From Odobenus rosmarus divergens (taxonomy: Eukaryota; Chordata; Mammalia; Carnivora; Odobenidae), in the NCBI RefSeq assembly GCF_000321225.1, contig NW_004450302.1, forward strand, positions 5,385,151 to 5,449,150: a stretch of DNA of 64,000 bases. Direction: 5' to 3'. The translations under genes were made by a program, and so were the position numbers. Below the pieces are notes generated by a model. The model searched no databases. It was not told the origin of the DNA and saw nothing but the letters and a program-made list of their open reading frames with translations. Shown piece by piece: positions 10,840 through 21,881 of the stretch (position 1 is the stretch's first letter; each line of letters opens with the position of its first letter).

Positions 10840-11110
10840 GTACACATGTGTCTTTCTCCACGAGAGATACCTGAAGTAGAACTGCCGCATAAACACACTG
10901 AAAAATTTTGATTAAACATTTTGATAGAAATTCTTCTCCCAAGTGTCTCTGACAATGACATTCCCACCGACAGTAAATGAGAGAGTTCCCTCCCCTCTGT
11001 CTCTCTGATAGTGAAGCAGTGATAAAAATGTTACCACTAGATATTATTGTAACCTAATGAGTGAAAAACGATAGCTATCATTTTAGTTTGCTTGTGCTGT
11101 AATTTTGATT
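10840..11110 (-). mobile_element. ancient L1M fragment
   Basis: Antisense and diverged, but the order of blocks is that of an L1M region: GAGATACCTGAAGTAGAACTGC, ATTTTGATAGAAATTCTTCTCC, CATTCCCACCGACAGTAAATGAGAG, GTGAAAAACGATAGCTATCATTTTAG. Confidence 0.6.
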
Positions 11111-11995
11111 TTGCCCATTGAAATAAAGGGACGACAAAGAGCTTTATCATTCACACTGTCTCTAAGAGAAGTTAATACTACTTCCTCAGAGAAGGCAGTC
11201 TCCACTCCCTCCTTCCTAAGTATTTGTGAACACATTTCTCTCCTGTTATTACTTTATTCATCTTTGTCCCTCCAACATTTGGTTCAATGCTTGCTCCATA
11301 TATTAGATACATAATTGTATGAGCTTAAAAATATCTGACTTGAGTATGGAGAGAACAAAGGGTAAATGTGGGGTAATAACGGCCAGAAGCAAGGTTCCTG
11401 AATCCCCAACCGAGATACATGGATTGACTAAGGGTTTTTGTGCTGCTTTCGAATGTGAGAAGCCAATCTGGAGAATTAGAAATGATGAAACTTCTAAGGT
11501 ATTTTGATGGTTTATACAGACAGCAGGTCAGAATATTTGGAATTGGGACTATTTTAGAGGTTAAATTGTAAAGTAGAGCTTAAGAGGGAATCCTGAGGCA
11601 TAAGGAGAGAGGAACTATAGGTAGCCGGAGGCGAAGCTCGAGTCAGTAGTTTTTAAAATAGATGATGAGTTGAGAATAAACCGTGAGACTTTGAATCAGC
11701 CAGCAGCCGGCAAAGGCATTTCTCATTGACAGCTAAGCGGTGATAAGATCCCCTCATTGTAGGTCCTGCCTCCCCGTCAGAAAGCATACATGGGCCTGGC
11801 ATAGTAAAATGGAATAACATTTCCAGGAGTTCCAATAAGATGGTATACTGTTATTTTATATGCCACTGTTCTCCCCTCAAACCCTTGCTTCTTCAAACGT
11901 AATTCCTTCCTCCTGTTGCCTTCTCATCTGGATTTTCAGATCATCCATCACCTTCCCTCCCCCATGCCCCCATCTCAACCCCCAGGTTGAGCAAC

Positions 11996-12046
11996 TGTGT
12001 ATGTGAGGCACTATGTGTGTGAGGCACTGTGTATGTGAGGCATTAT
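11996..12046. repeat. short tandem repeat, ~17 bp x 3
   Basis: Three imperfect units of TGT(A/G)TGTGAGGCA(C/T)TRTG in direct order. Confidence 0.7.
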
Positions 12047-12689
12047 GTCGTTCATGCTGGATTCCCAGCGGTCCTGGATGGATACAGTCCCGCCCTCCTG
12101 GAGGGAGAGTCGTACCTTAGACAGGTGTGTGGTCAAAGGGGATGGACAGAGTGCTTGGGGAACATGGAGTGGGGAAATTTGATCTGGCCCGACGGGTCCC
12201 CCAGGAGGCCATGTTGCAGTTGAGTTTGAAAGAGTGAGTAGGAGTCGGCCAGGGCAGGAGGAGTATATCACCCCCAGCCCTCCAGCCACTTCTCCCCGAG
12301 GCATGCCCTCCATGCGCTATGGAATCCCCCAACCTCTTGGGAAGACTCCCTGTGCATTCCCTGGATTCCCTGACTGCTTCTCTTTATGTGGCACCCTGGG
12401 TCCTCCCTGGAGCTCCTGGGTCTCCCTTGGACCTCTCCCTCCTCTTTGATCACTCTGCCCCACCCTGCGCCCCTCTGTTTGCTGAGAAAGGAAGATGCAG
12501 TGACTCTTTTTCGGCAGTGCCCTAACATGACTTGGAAAGGTCATGGAGTAATCATTTTGTTTCATTTCCAAGTTTTGGATAACTTGCCTTACAACATTCA
12601 TAAGGCACTTTAGCATTGAGTCCAACAGAGAGTAAGCTCTTGCAAAGTTATATTACTGCCATTATTATTTTTAAAAGACCAACAGTATA

Positions 12690-12900
12690 TTGCACATTAT
12701 AGGCATATCATAAGAGCTGAGTCCCTTCCTCTGTCCCAGGGCCACAGGGCCCAGGTGGGGCAGAGAAGATGGGACCATCAGAGTCATATGTTCAGTAGGG
12801 ATCTTGGAGCTTGTTGGGTCCCAACAGCGGATGTCTAAGGTCACACAGCTTGTTAATGTCAGAGCAGACTGAGGACCAGGTCTTAATACTCCACCTGCAT
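12690..12900 (-). mobile_element. MIR relic
   Basis: Weak antisense MIR signature, AAGGTCACACAGCTTGTTAATGTCAGAGC ... GACCAGGTCTTAATACTCC. Confidence 0.55.
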
Positions 12901-13175
12901 GTCATGCGCTCTCTACTGCAGTATCCCATGCTCCACAGTCACTGTGGGGACCCTTGGTGGGGCTTGCTGTCTCTTATCACCCGAAGGGTGACAAAGGCCT
13001 TGAGTCTGCACTCTGAGAAGGCTCCTCTTGTCTCCTCTGCAAAAAGTGGGCTGTCTCGTGCAGCCCTGGAAACTTTCTCCTTTGAGAGAGTTTTTGTTTG
13101 ATAGAGCATCCGTGGTCTGCCTCTGGCAGAGGGGGTGGGTTGCAGAGAAGATACAGCGGCCACTCATGCTATTTG

Positions 13176-13317
13176 CAAGCAGGAGGAGTGGGAGACGGAG
13201 AAGCAGGCTTCCCCCCACTCCGAGCAGAGAGCCCGATGTGGGACTCGATCCCAGGACCCCGGGATCATGACCTGAGCCGAAGGCAGACGCTTAACGACTG
13301 AGCCACCCAGGCGCCCC
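13176..13317 (-). mobile_element. CAN-SINE fragment without its A-tail
   Basis: Antisense SINE head and body (AAGCAGGAGGAGTGGGAGACGG ... TTAACGACTGAGCCACCCAGGCGCCCC). The T-rich tail half that should lie on the left is missing. The AACGACTG box is the single-base-deleted subfamily variant. No clear target duplication is seen, so it was truncated by deletion or rearrangement. Confidence 0.85.
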
Positions 13318-13658
13318 CTGACCCAATTTCATGTCTGTGAATTCTCTCTCTTTTCGGCTTCTCCTCCTCCTGCCAGAATTCTGCCTGGTGCTTGTCTCCA
13401 GAAACCCAAGGGCCAAACTTCTCCCCGTGGCTCAGAGACCGCCAGGACGGAGTGCAGGTCTCTTTCAGGAGGGATCAGGAAGGGTACTCGGTGGCTGTGA
13501 GGCTGGTAGGTTCCCCATAGAGAGGGTGCGCTGAATCTTCAGCGGGGCGTTCACTTAGTTGTCTGTTGAGTGGAATTACTTCGAGTCCCTTCAAAGACCT
13601 ATCGATTTGTTCATGCATTCGAAAATTGCCAAATCATTTAATTCTTAGACATTGTAAA

Positions 13659-13676
13659 ATATATATATATATATGA
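13659..13676. repeat. (AT)n microsatellite
   Basis: A short TATATATATATATATA run in AT-rich unique sequence. Confidence 0.85.
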
Positions 13677-13904
13677 TATTGCTGAAAAGATACTAATGAA
13701 TTTTACACTGTTGCACTTTCTACAAAGGGTAATTTCTCATGCAAGGCCTCTGGGGTTCTTGCTTTTTTATGTCACCAAGAACATTCCATTTTGTTCAGTA
13801 AATCATTGGGTTTCATCCGTCTTCCATTGTTCGATACGTTGACAGGGTAGATGCTAGTGTTTTCTTGTTCTCTTACCTCTGGAGAGTCCTAACTTCTGAA
13901 GTGA

Positions 13905-14105
13905 AAAGTTCTTTCACTTGTTGGCTAGGCGACTCTGGGTAAGTCACTGAACCCCTCTGAGCCTTTGTTGGCACATTGGAAATGATGATAATTATCTCAC
14001 AGAGATGTGTAAAGGTTTCAGTGACAGGATGCCTAGAGTGCCTCCCACAGCACTGTCCCTGACGTTCAGTAGGGGCTCGGTTAGCCTGAGTTCATCTTTA
14101 TCTGG
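13905..14105 (+). mobile_element. MIR relic
   Basis: GGCTAGGCGACTCTGGGTAAGTCACTGAACCCCTCTGAGCC, then ATTATCTCACAGAGATGTG and a GTTCAGTAGGGGCTCGGTTA end: the MIR core and 3' region in sense. Confidence 0.75.
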
Positions 14106-14269
14106 TATTTCTAGAGACCTTCACATTTATCCATCTGGAGCCACATTCATTATTTCATTTTCTTCTGACCCTGTGAAGCACATGGGACCAGTATTAACTT
14201 GAAATATAGATAGATATGGTTAGATTGTCTTACGAAAACCTTTATCAGTTAATACCCTCATCGACCCTG

Positions 14270-14596
14270 TGTGAAAATACCCAACTGACTATCTTTACTA
14301 AAGCATATTGTAGCTTTTTATTGAAAAAGAAAACACAGATATAAAAGGCCACACATAACAAATGCATGGCTTAATGAATTATTATAAGGTCAACACTGCC
14401 CAGGTCAAGAAATAGAATTCTGTGCCTGCTTCAGGGACCCCTCCACGTGCACTGTCCCGGTCCAACACCCTCTCTCTCTATAATTAACCACTCTCCTGAT
14501 TTGTATAGTAGCGATTTCTTTGCCTTTTTCCATTTTTATGCAAATGTGTGCTCCTGGACAATGGACAATGTTGGTTAGTCTTGCCCGGTTAAAAAA
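14270..14596 (-). mobile_element. ancient L1M fragment
   Basis: Antisense L1M-type 3' region (GTCAACACTGCCCAGGTCAAGAAATAGAATTC, ATTAACCACTCTCCTGATTTG, TTTTATGCAAATG). It is interrupted by the SINE at 14614. Confidence 0.65.
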
Positions 14597-14613
14597 AAAA
14601 ATGTGATGTTTCT

Positions 14614-14807
14614 TTTTTTTTTTTTAAGATTTTATTTTTATTAGAGAGAGAGAGCACGAGCGAGGGAGAGAGTCAGCATAAGGAGAGGGAGAAACAGGCT
14701 CCCCACTGAGCCAGGAGCCCGATGTGGGACTCGATCCCAGGACCCTGGAATCATAAACCTGAGCCGAAGGCAGTCGCTTAACCGACTGAGCCACCCAGGC
14801 GCCCCCC
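14614..14807 (-). mobile_element. CAN-SINE
   Basis: An antisense SINE with a long target-site duplication, AAAAATGTGATGTTTCTT/AAAAATGTGATATTTCTT (14597-14613 and 14808-14825). Confidence 0.95.
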
Positions 14808-14825
14808 AAAAATGTGATATTTCTT

Positions 14826-15597
14826 GTAAGTTTCTTTCAATCTGTAAGTTCCTCCTTCATCCTCTTTTTTTCCTTTACGATTTATCTGTTGAAGAATTCA
14901 AGGTGTTTGACTTGCAGAGTTTCGCATAGTCTGGGCTTTGCTGATGGCATGCTCGTGGTACAGTTAAGTATATTCCTTGGTAAACTGGCGGGTAGATCAG
15001 AGAGCTGATCAGAACTCAGGGTCAATCTCTTTGGCAAAACCGTAGCTTGTCTTAGGCATGACTACAGGAGGTGCATAATGTCTGCTGGGTTTTCTTTTTA
15101 TGCTTAAGTTCATTAAAAGTTGCAAAGTGGTGATATTCTAATTCCATCATTTCTTTTTCATTTATTAGTTAGAAAACTTTTATAGAGAGATACCCTCATT
15201 TATTATTTGGTTATCAAGTGTTGGTAACCAGTCACAGAGGAATGGCAGGTTAAATGCTGGGTTATTTCCCTTTATTGACCAGTTTTCAAAATGAGTTAGT
15301 TTCCTATCATCCTCTGATGGTTTCTAATCTTTTAAATATATATATATATATTATTATTACAAACCTACGGATTTAAATGTTTGATGGGTTTAAATCCATT
15401 GCATTTATTGTCTTGGGCCAGTGGAAGCTTCTTCAAGTTTGTTCCTGAGTCCTTTAGACAAGCTCTAGTGGTTTGTTGTTGTTTTTGCTCTAGTGGTTTT
15501 TTAAATTGTTTCCTTGCTATTTGGTATGACAGATGTCCCAGGTGCGTCTTGCATATTTCCTGCTCCAGACCTGGCAGGAGCCCTTTCTCTGAGAATC
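14826..15597 (-). mobile_element. ancient L1M-like region
   Basis: Diverged blocks (AGTTTCGCATAGTCTGGGCTTTGCTGATGGCATGC, GGTGCATAATGTCTGCTGGG, GTGGTGATATTCTAATTCCATCATTTC, GGCCAGTGGAAGCTTCTTCAAG) resemble an old L1M 3' region in antisense. It probably continues past the SINE to about 15900. Family assignment is uncertain. Confidence 0.45.
15334..15351. repeat. (AT)n microsatellite
   Basis: AATATATATATATATATT run. Confidence 0.8.
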
Positions 15598-15610
15598 ACT
15601 GCTTTCTTTT

Positions 15611-15803
15611 TTTTTTTTTTCTAAAGATTTTATTTATTTATTTGCCAGAGAGAGTGAGAGCACAAGAGGGGGAGCGGCAGGCAGAGGGAGAAGCAGGCCT
15701 CCTGCTGAGCAGGGAGCCCGATGTGGGACTCGATCCCAGGACCCTGGGATCATGACCTGAGCCGAAGGCAGACGCTTAACCGACTGAGCCACCCAGGCGT
15801 CCC
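15611..15803 (-). mobile_element. CAN-SINE
   Basis: An antisense SINE with the exact target duplication CACTGCTTTCTTT at 15598-15610 and 15804-15816. Confidence 0.96.
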
Positions 15804-15899
15804 CACTGCTTTCTTTGAATGAGAAATTGCATTTCAGGACCATGTACTCTGGTTGCCAGTGATGTTCATTGCTACTGAGGTTGGTTACTGTGTTTAAAC

Positions 15900-17045
15900 A
15901 TTTTCCATAGACAGAACTGGGGGTGGGGTGGTGAGTTTATTGCATGTTGATACGGTTGGTCTGTGTCTTTGTTGGAAGAGGTCACCGAGAGGTCGTGACC
16001 CACCGGGTCGACCTGTGAGCTGGCTGGGGCACCTGGGAGGCTCCTCACCCCCTCGCCTGTCCTTGGAGTGTGCCTCCGGCTTGCCTTCCCCCCACTGGAG
16101 GCTAGCTGCCTGCAGGATGCCGCCCTGAGACAGCAGTCTGTTGCAGTCGGGTCGATGTATGTGTGGTTGAACCCCATGAAGCCTCCACAGAAGCTTGGTG
16201 GGGGGAGGTGGAGGTCTATTCGTCTTGCAGCTGCCCAAGACCAGCCTGGGAAGCAAGTTCCCTTGCTTATTAACCCTGCACCTGCCCCTCTGGAGCAGCC
16301 TGCCTCTTTCTCCTGGCTCTCCTTGGCCGCCCCGTCTGGGGGCCCGTTCAGCTCTCATGCGGAAGCTCCCGAGTCACGAGCCAACAGCCTTCTCCTCTCG
16401 AAGGTCAGTTTTACTAAATATGTCACTCCTTTTCCTTTTGGCATAAAGTGTTGCTGTTGGAAAGTCTGATAATAGTCCGAATTTCTTTCCCTTATGAAGT
16501 CACATGCTCTTATTTTCCAGATGGTTAAAGGAGTTTTTCTTTATTCTTCAAAAGTCCGGGGTAATGGTGCCGGAATGTCTTGGTGCCGGTCATTCTGGGG
16601 TCGGTATTCTCAGGTATGACGTCTGCTCTTTCAATGTAGGGTTTCAAAATTTTTTTTTTTTCATTTTGGGGAAGTTTCCTTTGTTTCTTTCTTTCCGTTA
16701 AGTGGTTTAATGTTTTAGTTAATTAATTAATGTTAATTCCAGTGTAGGTGACATACGGAGTTCTATCAGTGTCAGGTGTGCAATATAGTGACTGAGGAAA
16801 GTGTTCTTGACTTCTACTTCGCAGTATCTGTTCTGTTCCCTTGTGTGGGTTTTCTTCTTCAGGAGCTCTACTCTCTGTCTGATATTCTTTGCCTGTCTTC
16901 GGTATTTGTCAGTCTTGCTTTTTTACCTATTCTTTATTTCTTTTTATTTTAATGCCCCCCCATCCCGCCCCTCCGGCTGCTGTTTTCACCTTCTATTTCT
17001 TTTAAGATACATATTGTGTCTATCTGATCTTGTGTTCCCTCTGGT
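15900..17045. other. intergenic DNA with a GC-rich block
   Basis: Bases 15960-16400 are GC-rich and open in several frames on both strands (longest 154 codons, minus strand). There is no recognisable domain and no CpG-island-like density. An L1 3'-end-like antisense piece (GTTAATTCCAGTGTAGGTGACATAC) lies near 16700-16800. The rest is T-rich and unremarkable. Confidence 0.45.
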
Positions 17046-17060
17046 CTAGTCTTCATTTCT

Positions 17061-17270
17061 TTCTTTCTTTTTTTTTTTTTAAAGATTTTATTTATTTATT
17101 TGAGAGAGAGAATGAGAGAGAGAGAGAGCACATGAGGGGCGGGGAGGGTCAGAGGGAGAAGCAGACTCCCTGCTGAGCGGGGAGCCCGAAGCGGGACTCG
17201 ATCCCGGGACTCCAGGATCATGACCTGAGCCAAAGGCAGTCGCTTAACCAACCGAGCGACCCAGGCGCCC
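17061..17270 (-). mobile_element. CAN-SINE
   Basis: An antisense SINE with the perfect 15-bp target duplication CTAGTCTTCATTTCT (17046-17060 and 17271-17285). Confidence 0.97.
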
Positions 17271-18172
17271 CTAGTCTTCATTTCTGAAACGGTGATTTTC
17301 TTCCCTTTTTTGTTCTTTCCTGGGTTCTGTCGCTTCAATTCTGAGTCTAATTCTGACCTATAATGTTCTTTTATGTCTTGTTGTTTGAAAAATGTGTCTG
17401 AGTTTGATTGGAACCAGCCACTGTTTGATTTTGTTGTATGGACATGCCTTTCCGGTGCACCGTGTCTCCTCGGTGTGGCGTCCTCTGCAAGAAGTAAGCC
17501 CTTGGCCTTCACGGCAGACCCCTTTGTTCACCCAGGCTTGGAGACGACCCTTCCCAATGGAGCTGCTGTTCTGAGATTGGCCCTCAGTGTCTCTTAGAGA
17601 ACACCTGTGGCCTCTATCAGGGTGTTCGCTGCTTCTCTCCACTTCCTCCTGACGGATACTCATAGTGCCGACGGTGATGGTCTTGTGGCCATTGTGGTTT
17701 GTCCCCACTCATTTGTACTTTGGGGTTCGTGAGTATACCTTGTCACATTTGATGTAAATGTTGCCCATTTCTGGCTTTGTTACCTATCTTCTTCTTCTTC
17801 TTTTTTAATTTGGAGATCATTGAGAAATTATGATCCCACTGCTACCATCTTTCTAGAATTCTTTTTATAACAATTTAAGCATCTTTGTGTTACAGCACAT
17901 ACTGAAATTAGGCCTAACGTATAAATAAATATACATAAGATAGATATAAAAAGATATAGTATGTAACAATAATTATATAATATATAAGGTATATAATGTA
18001 TAACCATATATGTATATCTGTATACATATATACAATTTTACCCCTACAACAAAATGTAACAAAGGGAAAGAAAACAATTACCCAAAGCCCCCAGTACATA
18101 AGTTGATTTGTGTTCTTCCTCTAGTCTTTGTCCATCAGGTGTATTGTTTCATATCATACTTCACTCAAATTT
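17271..18172. other. intergenic DNA, AT-rich right half
   Basis: No gene is visible. Bases 17921-18036 form a low-complexity AT-rich tract of TATA/ATAC-type words. Short frames here are not credible. Confidence 0.5.
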
Positions 18173-18187
18173 AAAAATTTCTGTGAA

Positions 18188-18380
18188 GGGGCGCCTGGGT
18201 GGCTCAGTCGTTAAGTGTCTGCCTTCGGCTCAGGTCATGGTCCCAGGGTCCTGGGATCGAGCCCCGCATCGGGCTCCCTGCTCAGCGGGAAGCCTGCTTC
18301 TCCCTCTCCCACTCCCCCTGCTTGTGTTCCCTCTCTCGCTGTGTCTCTCTCTGTCAAATAAATAAAATCTTTAAAAAAAA
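18188..18380 (+). mobile_element. CAN-SINE, young-looking
   Basis: A sense SINE with the CAGTCGTTAAGTGTCTGCC head and a clean A-tail. The 15-bp target duplication AAAAATTTCTGTGAA is exact (18173-18187 and 18381-18395). Close to the copies at 29.7 and 40.3 kb. Confidence 0.97.
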
Positions 18381-18430
18381 AAAAATTTCTGTGAAAGCAG
18401 TAATATGCATGATTAAGAAATCAAGTGATA

Positions 18431-18636
18431 CCAGGACGCCTGGGTATCGGTTGGGTGACTGACTCTTGATTTCAGCTCAGGTCATGATCTCAGGGTCGTG
18501 AGATAGAGCCCTGGGTCAGACTCTGTGCTCGGTGTGGAGTCGGCTTGAGATTCTCTCCCTCTGCCCCTCCCCCCACTCACGTTCACTCTCTCTCTCTCTT
18601 TCTCTCAAATAAATAAATAAATCTTAAAAAAAAAAA
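18431..18636 (+). mobile_element. CAN-SINE, older subfamily
   Basis: A sense SINE of the GACTCTTGATTTCAGCTCAGG type. Target duplication AAGAAATCAAGTGATA at 18415-18430 and 18637-18652. Confidence 0.96.
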
Positions 18637-18652
18637 AAGAAATCAAGTGATA

Positions 18653-20850
18653 ACCAAACGGTTTGGAGTGGGAGGACACTCCCCGCCTCACCTCTGTTAA
18701 CCCGCGGTCCTACTTCTTGGAGACCGCCATTTTGAATCCCCTTGGTCCTTCCTTCTGGTAGTTGCTTCTGTATCTCTAAGTAATATGTTCATGCTACTAT
18801 TTCCTGATCTATCATCTTTAGCCATTTTCTGTTGTCTTCCTGCTGTAACAAATGAGGATTTATGTCTATTGCGCCAGTCTCCCCTTCCCTATTCAATCCT
18901 TTCGATATGGCAATTTTGTTATTTTCAGTTAAATGGCATTTCCATTATTATGACTAAGTAAATATTATTTACTACAAAAGGAAGTAGTGTGTTTTGATTA
19001 CATTTAATTTCTTGCATTGCCTTCCTTTATATTCACCCCACCCCACCACCACCCCAAGCTGTGCCATCAGATCAGGGGTCTGTTTCCTTCCTTCTGCCCC
19101 CATCTGGAGTCTGGGAGTCTCCTGTTCTCTTGGTTGTAATACCTGTGTTTCCTGCTCCCGCATCTTCCATTTTCTTGGCTTGGTTCCTTGTTTTGTTCTG
19201 GCACATTCTCCAAATAACTTCCTAAAATAAGGTGTATTAGAGAATGTTTTTTAAGAACGTGGATGATTGAAAATATCTACCTAAGTCTCAAAATTAACTC
19301 CCTTAGAATTTTAAGGCATTGTTCTTCTGACATACAGTATTGTTACTGAGAAATTGGTTAATATTAAAATTCTATTTCTTTCCAGGTAACAGAAAAAAAT
19401 CTTTTCCTTTGGAATCTATTCTTTATTTTTGGTAACACAGGGCTTTATAATGACATGCCTTGGTATGTGGCTTTCTGCATCCCTTGGTCTGTGTACTCAG
19501 TGGAACTTTCCATCTGGAAACATCAATTATGGGAATTATCTTGAACTATTTCATTAATAGTTTCATTCCCTCTAGTTTCTCTGTCCCCCCTTTCCAAAAC
19601 TCCTAAGTCAATAGGTAGACTTTGGACCTTTTGTGCATTTGTTGGGTCCAGGTACTTGGCTGGTTGCTGGGGATGGTGAGGGATACAAGGTACCCCCTGC
19701 CATTAAGAATCTTGTTGAAGGCATAAATCTTTGGAGAGGAATTTATGATCAGAAGGACTTTTCTGGAAGAAATACTAACAGGAAAACCCAGTAGCTCAAA
19801 AGTTTCTGTCTTGCTGGTTATCTCATTTGAGTTAAGTTCAGGGTCACAAGCTAGTAAGTGGCCGAGATTTGGACATTGACTCCTAATTCTAAAGCATCTT
19901 TGTTCCTACTACAACTGATCTACTCCTCCTGATGACACTTGTTCAGCTGTGGAGTCTTGGCCAGTGGGAATAGAATTCCTTGGGTATTCTCAAGATCTGA
20001 TAGAAAGCATTTGATATGGGAGGATTTCTGATCCCATTCCTTAAGAAGCAGTAGGTCAGAGCATGCCTTTGTAAAATAACTTCTGGATATTTTCACAGTT
20101 GGAAAGGATCAAGTTTTGGTAGTTCTGAAGACCCCACTTGGATTCCAGTCTCCAGCTCTCAGCAATCTCAGGCCACCTCCCCACCCCATTTCTTCCTGGG
20201 TCTCATTGTTCACTTTTTCCTTCCATGACGGGGAGGGCTGGGGATGCACCCTCCATCCAGCCTGTGGGACACACAGGTGTAGCTTGGTGTAGTTTTGTGA
20301 CCTGTAGTTTTGTGATTGGTAGCTGTGATCATTGCAAACCTTGTGGAGGTGGAGAGAGGTGGTGGGGGGTGGGGAGTGGGTGGCAGTTCTGTTAAGAAAG
20401 ATGAGACACACATAACTGCCACTGACATTTGCTGCTATTGTAAATCCTCTCAAAGAGACCCTGCGTCCCTAACGGGATGCCTTCACAGGGAGATGGGACC
20501 CCGCCTGATGAATCAATTGTGGCTTCATTAGTCTCTCCCTGATATTTCATGGTAGCTGATACCCAGGCCTCCAGAGGTCAGCTCAGGCCCTGACACCAAG
20601 AGGAAAAGAGTCAGGCTGGGAGCGTTTAAGTCAACAAGGGAAGGGGCTGCTTTTGCTTGTGTTAGGAGCAAATCCATTTTCATGCTTCATTATTGAATCC
20701 ATTGCTACAAGGGAAGATTAAATACAAAGGAAGAGAAAGAAATGAAAAACACAGTTAGAAAGACAGAAAGTAAGGGAAAGAAGAGCTGATATGTGAAGCC
20801 CTCAATTTTCTCCAGAGCTCACCTCTTTGGAATCTTCTGGAACTTCTGTT
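18653..20850. other. intergenic DNA, mostly unique
   Basis: No gene is supported. Around 19635-19790 a GGTACTTGGCTGGTTGCTGGGGATGG block resembles an antisense L2/MIR 3' relic. A G-rich GGTGGGGGGTGGGGAGTGGG tract lies near 20360-20385. The rest shows nothing I recognise. Confidence 0.45.
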
Positions 20851-20976
20851 ACTGACATCACCTCACTTAATTCTCACCAAGTTCCTCTGATTATCTTCTT
20901 TTTAGAGCAAAGAAATGGAGACCGAGAGAAGGAAACAGTTTTGCATGGCTGCCCAGGTCTCAGGACTGTGGAAAGG
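20850..20976 (-). mobile_element. MIR relic
   Basis: An antisense MIR-like block (CACTTAATTCTCACCAAGTTCC ... GAGCAAAGAAATGGAGACCGAGAG ... CATGGCTGCCCAGGTC) disrupted by the adjacent SINE. Confidence 0.55.
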
Positions 20977-20993
20977 CAGAGTTTATGTTCTTT

Positions 20994-21253
20994 TTTTTTT
21001 TTTTAAGATTTTATTTTTATTTATTTATTTTATTTATTTTTTAAGATTTATTTTATTTATTTATTTGAGAGAAATAAAATTAAGATTTTATTTACTGATA
21101 GAGTAGGGAGAGGGCCAGTGGGAGAGAGAATCTCAAGCAGACTCCTTGCTGAGCAGGGAGCCCGACAGGGGGCTCAATCTTATGACCCTGAGATCATGAC
21201 CTGAGCCAAAACCAAAAGTCAGACACTTAACCAACTGAGCCACCCAGGTGGCC
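20994..21253 (-). mobile_element. CAN-SINE with expanded A-rich tail
   Basis: An antisense SINE with target duplication CAGAGTTTATGTTCTTT/CAGAGTTTGTGTTCTTT (20977-20993 and 21254-21270). The tail (about 20994-21090) is a stutter of AAGATTTTATTT-type units, nearly three times the usual tail length. This fits tail slippage or a very short second insertion. Confidence 0.92.
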
Positions 21254-21514
21254 CAGAGTTTGTGTTCTTTGAACTGTTCCAACATAGTACAACCCATCAC
21301 TCAAAATCAGAGGTGGGCAAACTACCCCTGGAAGGCTAAATCCACCCGGCAGCCTGTTCCTGGACTGCTATGTCCTAAGAATAGTTTTTACATTTTTTAA
21401 TGGTGTAAAGAGAATCAAAAGCAGAATAATATTTCATGACATATGAAAATTATATGAAATTTGAACTTTGGTGTCCATGAGCAAAGTTTTGTTGGAATAT
21501 AGACCTGCTCATTT

Positions 21515-21871
21515 TTTTGGTTTGTTTTTTGTTTTGTTCTAAAGATTTTATTAAAAAATTTTTTTTAAGGTTTTATTTATTTATTTGAGACAGAGAGAGA
21601 GAGAGAGAAAGAGCATGAGCGGGCGATGGGGGAGGTGTGGGAAGGGAGAGGGAGAAGTAGATTCCCCATGAGCAGGGAACCCCACACGGAGCTTGATCCC
21701 AGGACCCTGAGATCATGACCTGAGCTGAAGTCAGTTGCTTAACTGACTGAGCCACCCAGGCGCCCCTTAAAGATTTTATTTTTAAGGAACTCTACGCCCA
21801 ACGTGGGGCTTGAACTCATGACCCCGTGATCAAGAGTTGCATGCTTTACTGACTGAGCCAACCAGGTGTCC
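21515..21871 (-). mobile_element. CAN-SINE, outer host of a nested SINE
   Basis: Two separated antisense parts, the tail at 21515-21552 and the body/head at 21781-21871 (GGGGCTTGAACTCATGACCC ... CTGAGCCAACCAGGTGTCCC). The duplication CTGCTCATTT at 21505-21514 and 21872-21881 brackets the whole. Another SINE sits in its tail. Confidence 0.85.
21553..21767 (-). mobile_element. CAN-SINE, nested insertion
   Basis: A complete antisense SINE inserted in the A-rich tail of another SINE. The duplicated site is TAAAGATTTTATT (21540-21552 and 21768-21780). Confidence 0.93.
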
Positions 21872-21881
21872 CTGCTCATTT

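Larger units (their letters stand above)
11111..13175. other. intergenic DNA, mostly unique
   Basis: No gene is supported. A short tandem repeat (TGTGTATGTGAGGCACTA-like, three units) lies at 11996-12046. A GC-rich pyrimidine block at 12240-12480 opens several frames on both strands, which I take as chance. A MIR-like antisense relic is near 12700-12900. Confidence 0.5.

Noticed and set aside
15381..15755. 124-codon frame and many similar frames ending in a SINE
   Set aside because: CAN-SINE sequence gives recurrent translations (for example EPDVGLDPRTLGS); these are repeat shadows.
15894..16358. 154-codon minus-strand frame and overlapping plus-strand frames
   Set aside because: GC-rich block open in several frames at once; no domain, no CpG island.
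18188..18380. functional tRNA gene
   Set aside because: The tRNA-like head of each CAN-SINE is part of a retroposon with an A-tail and target duplication; no intact cloverleaf was seen.
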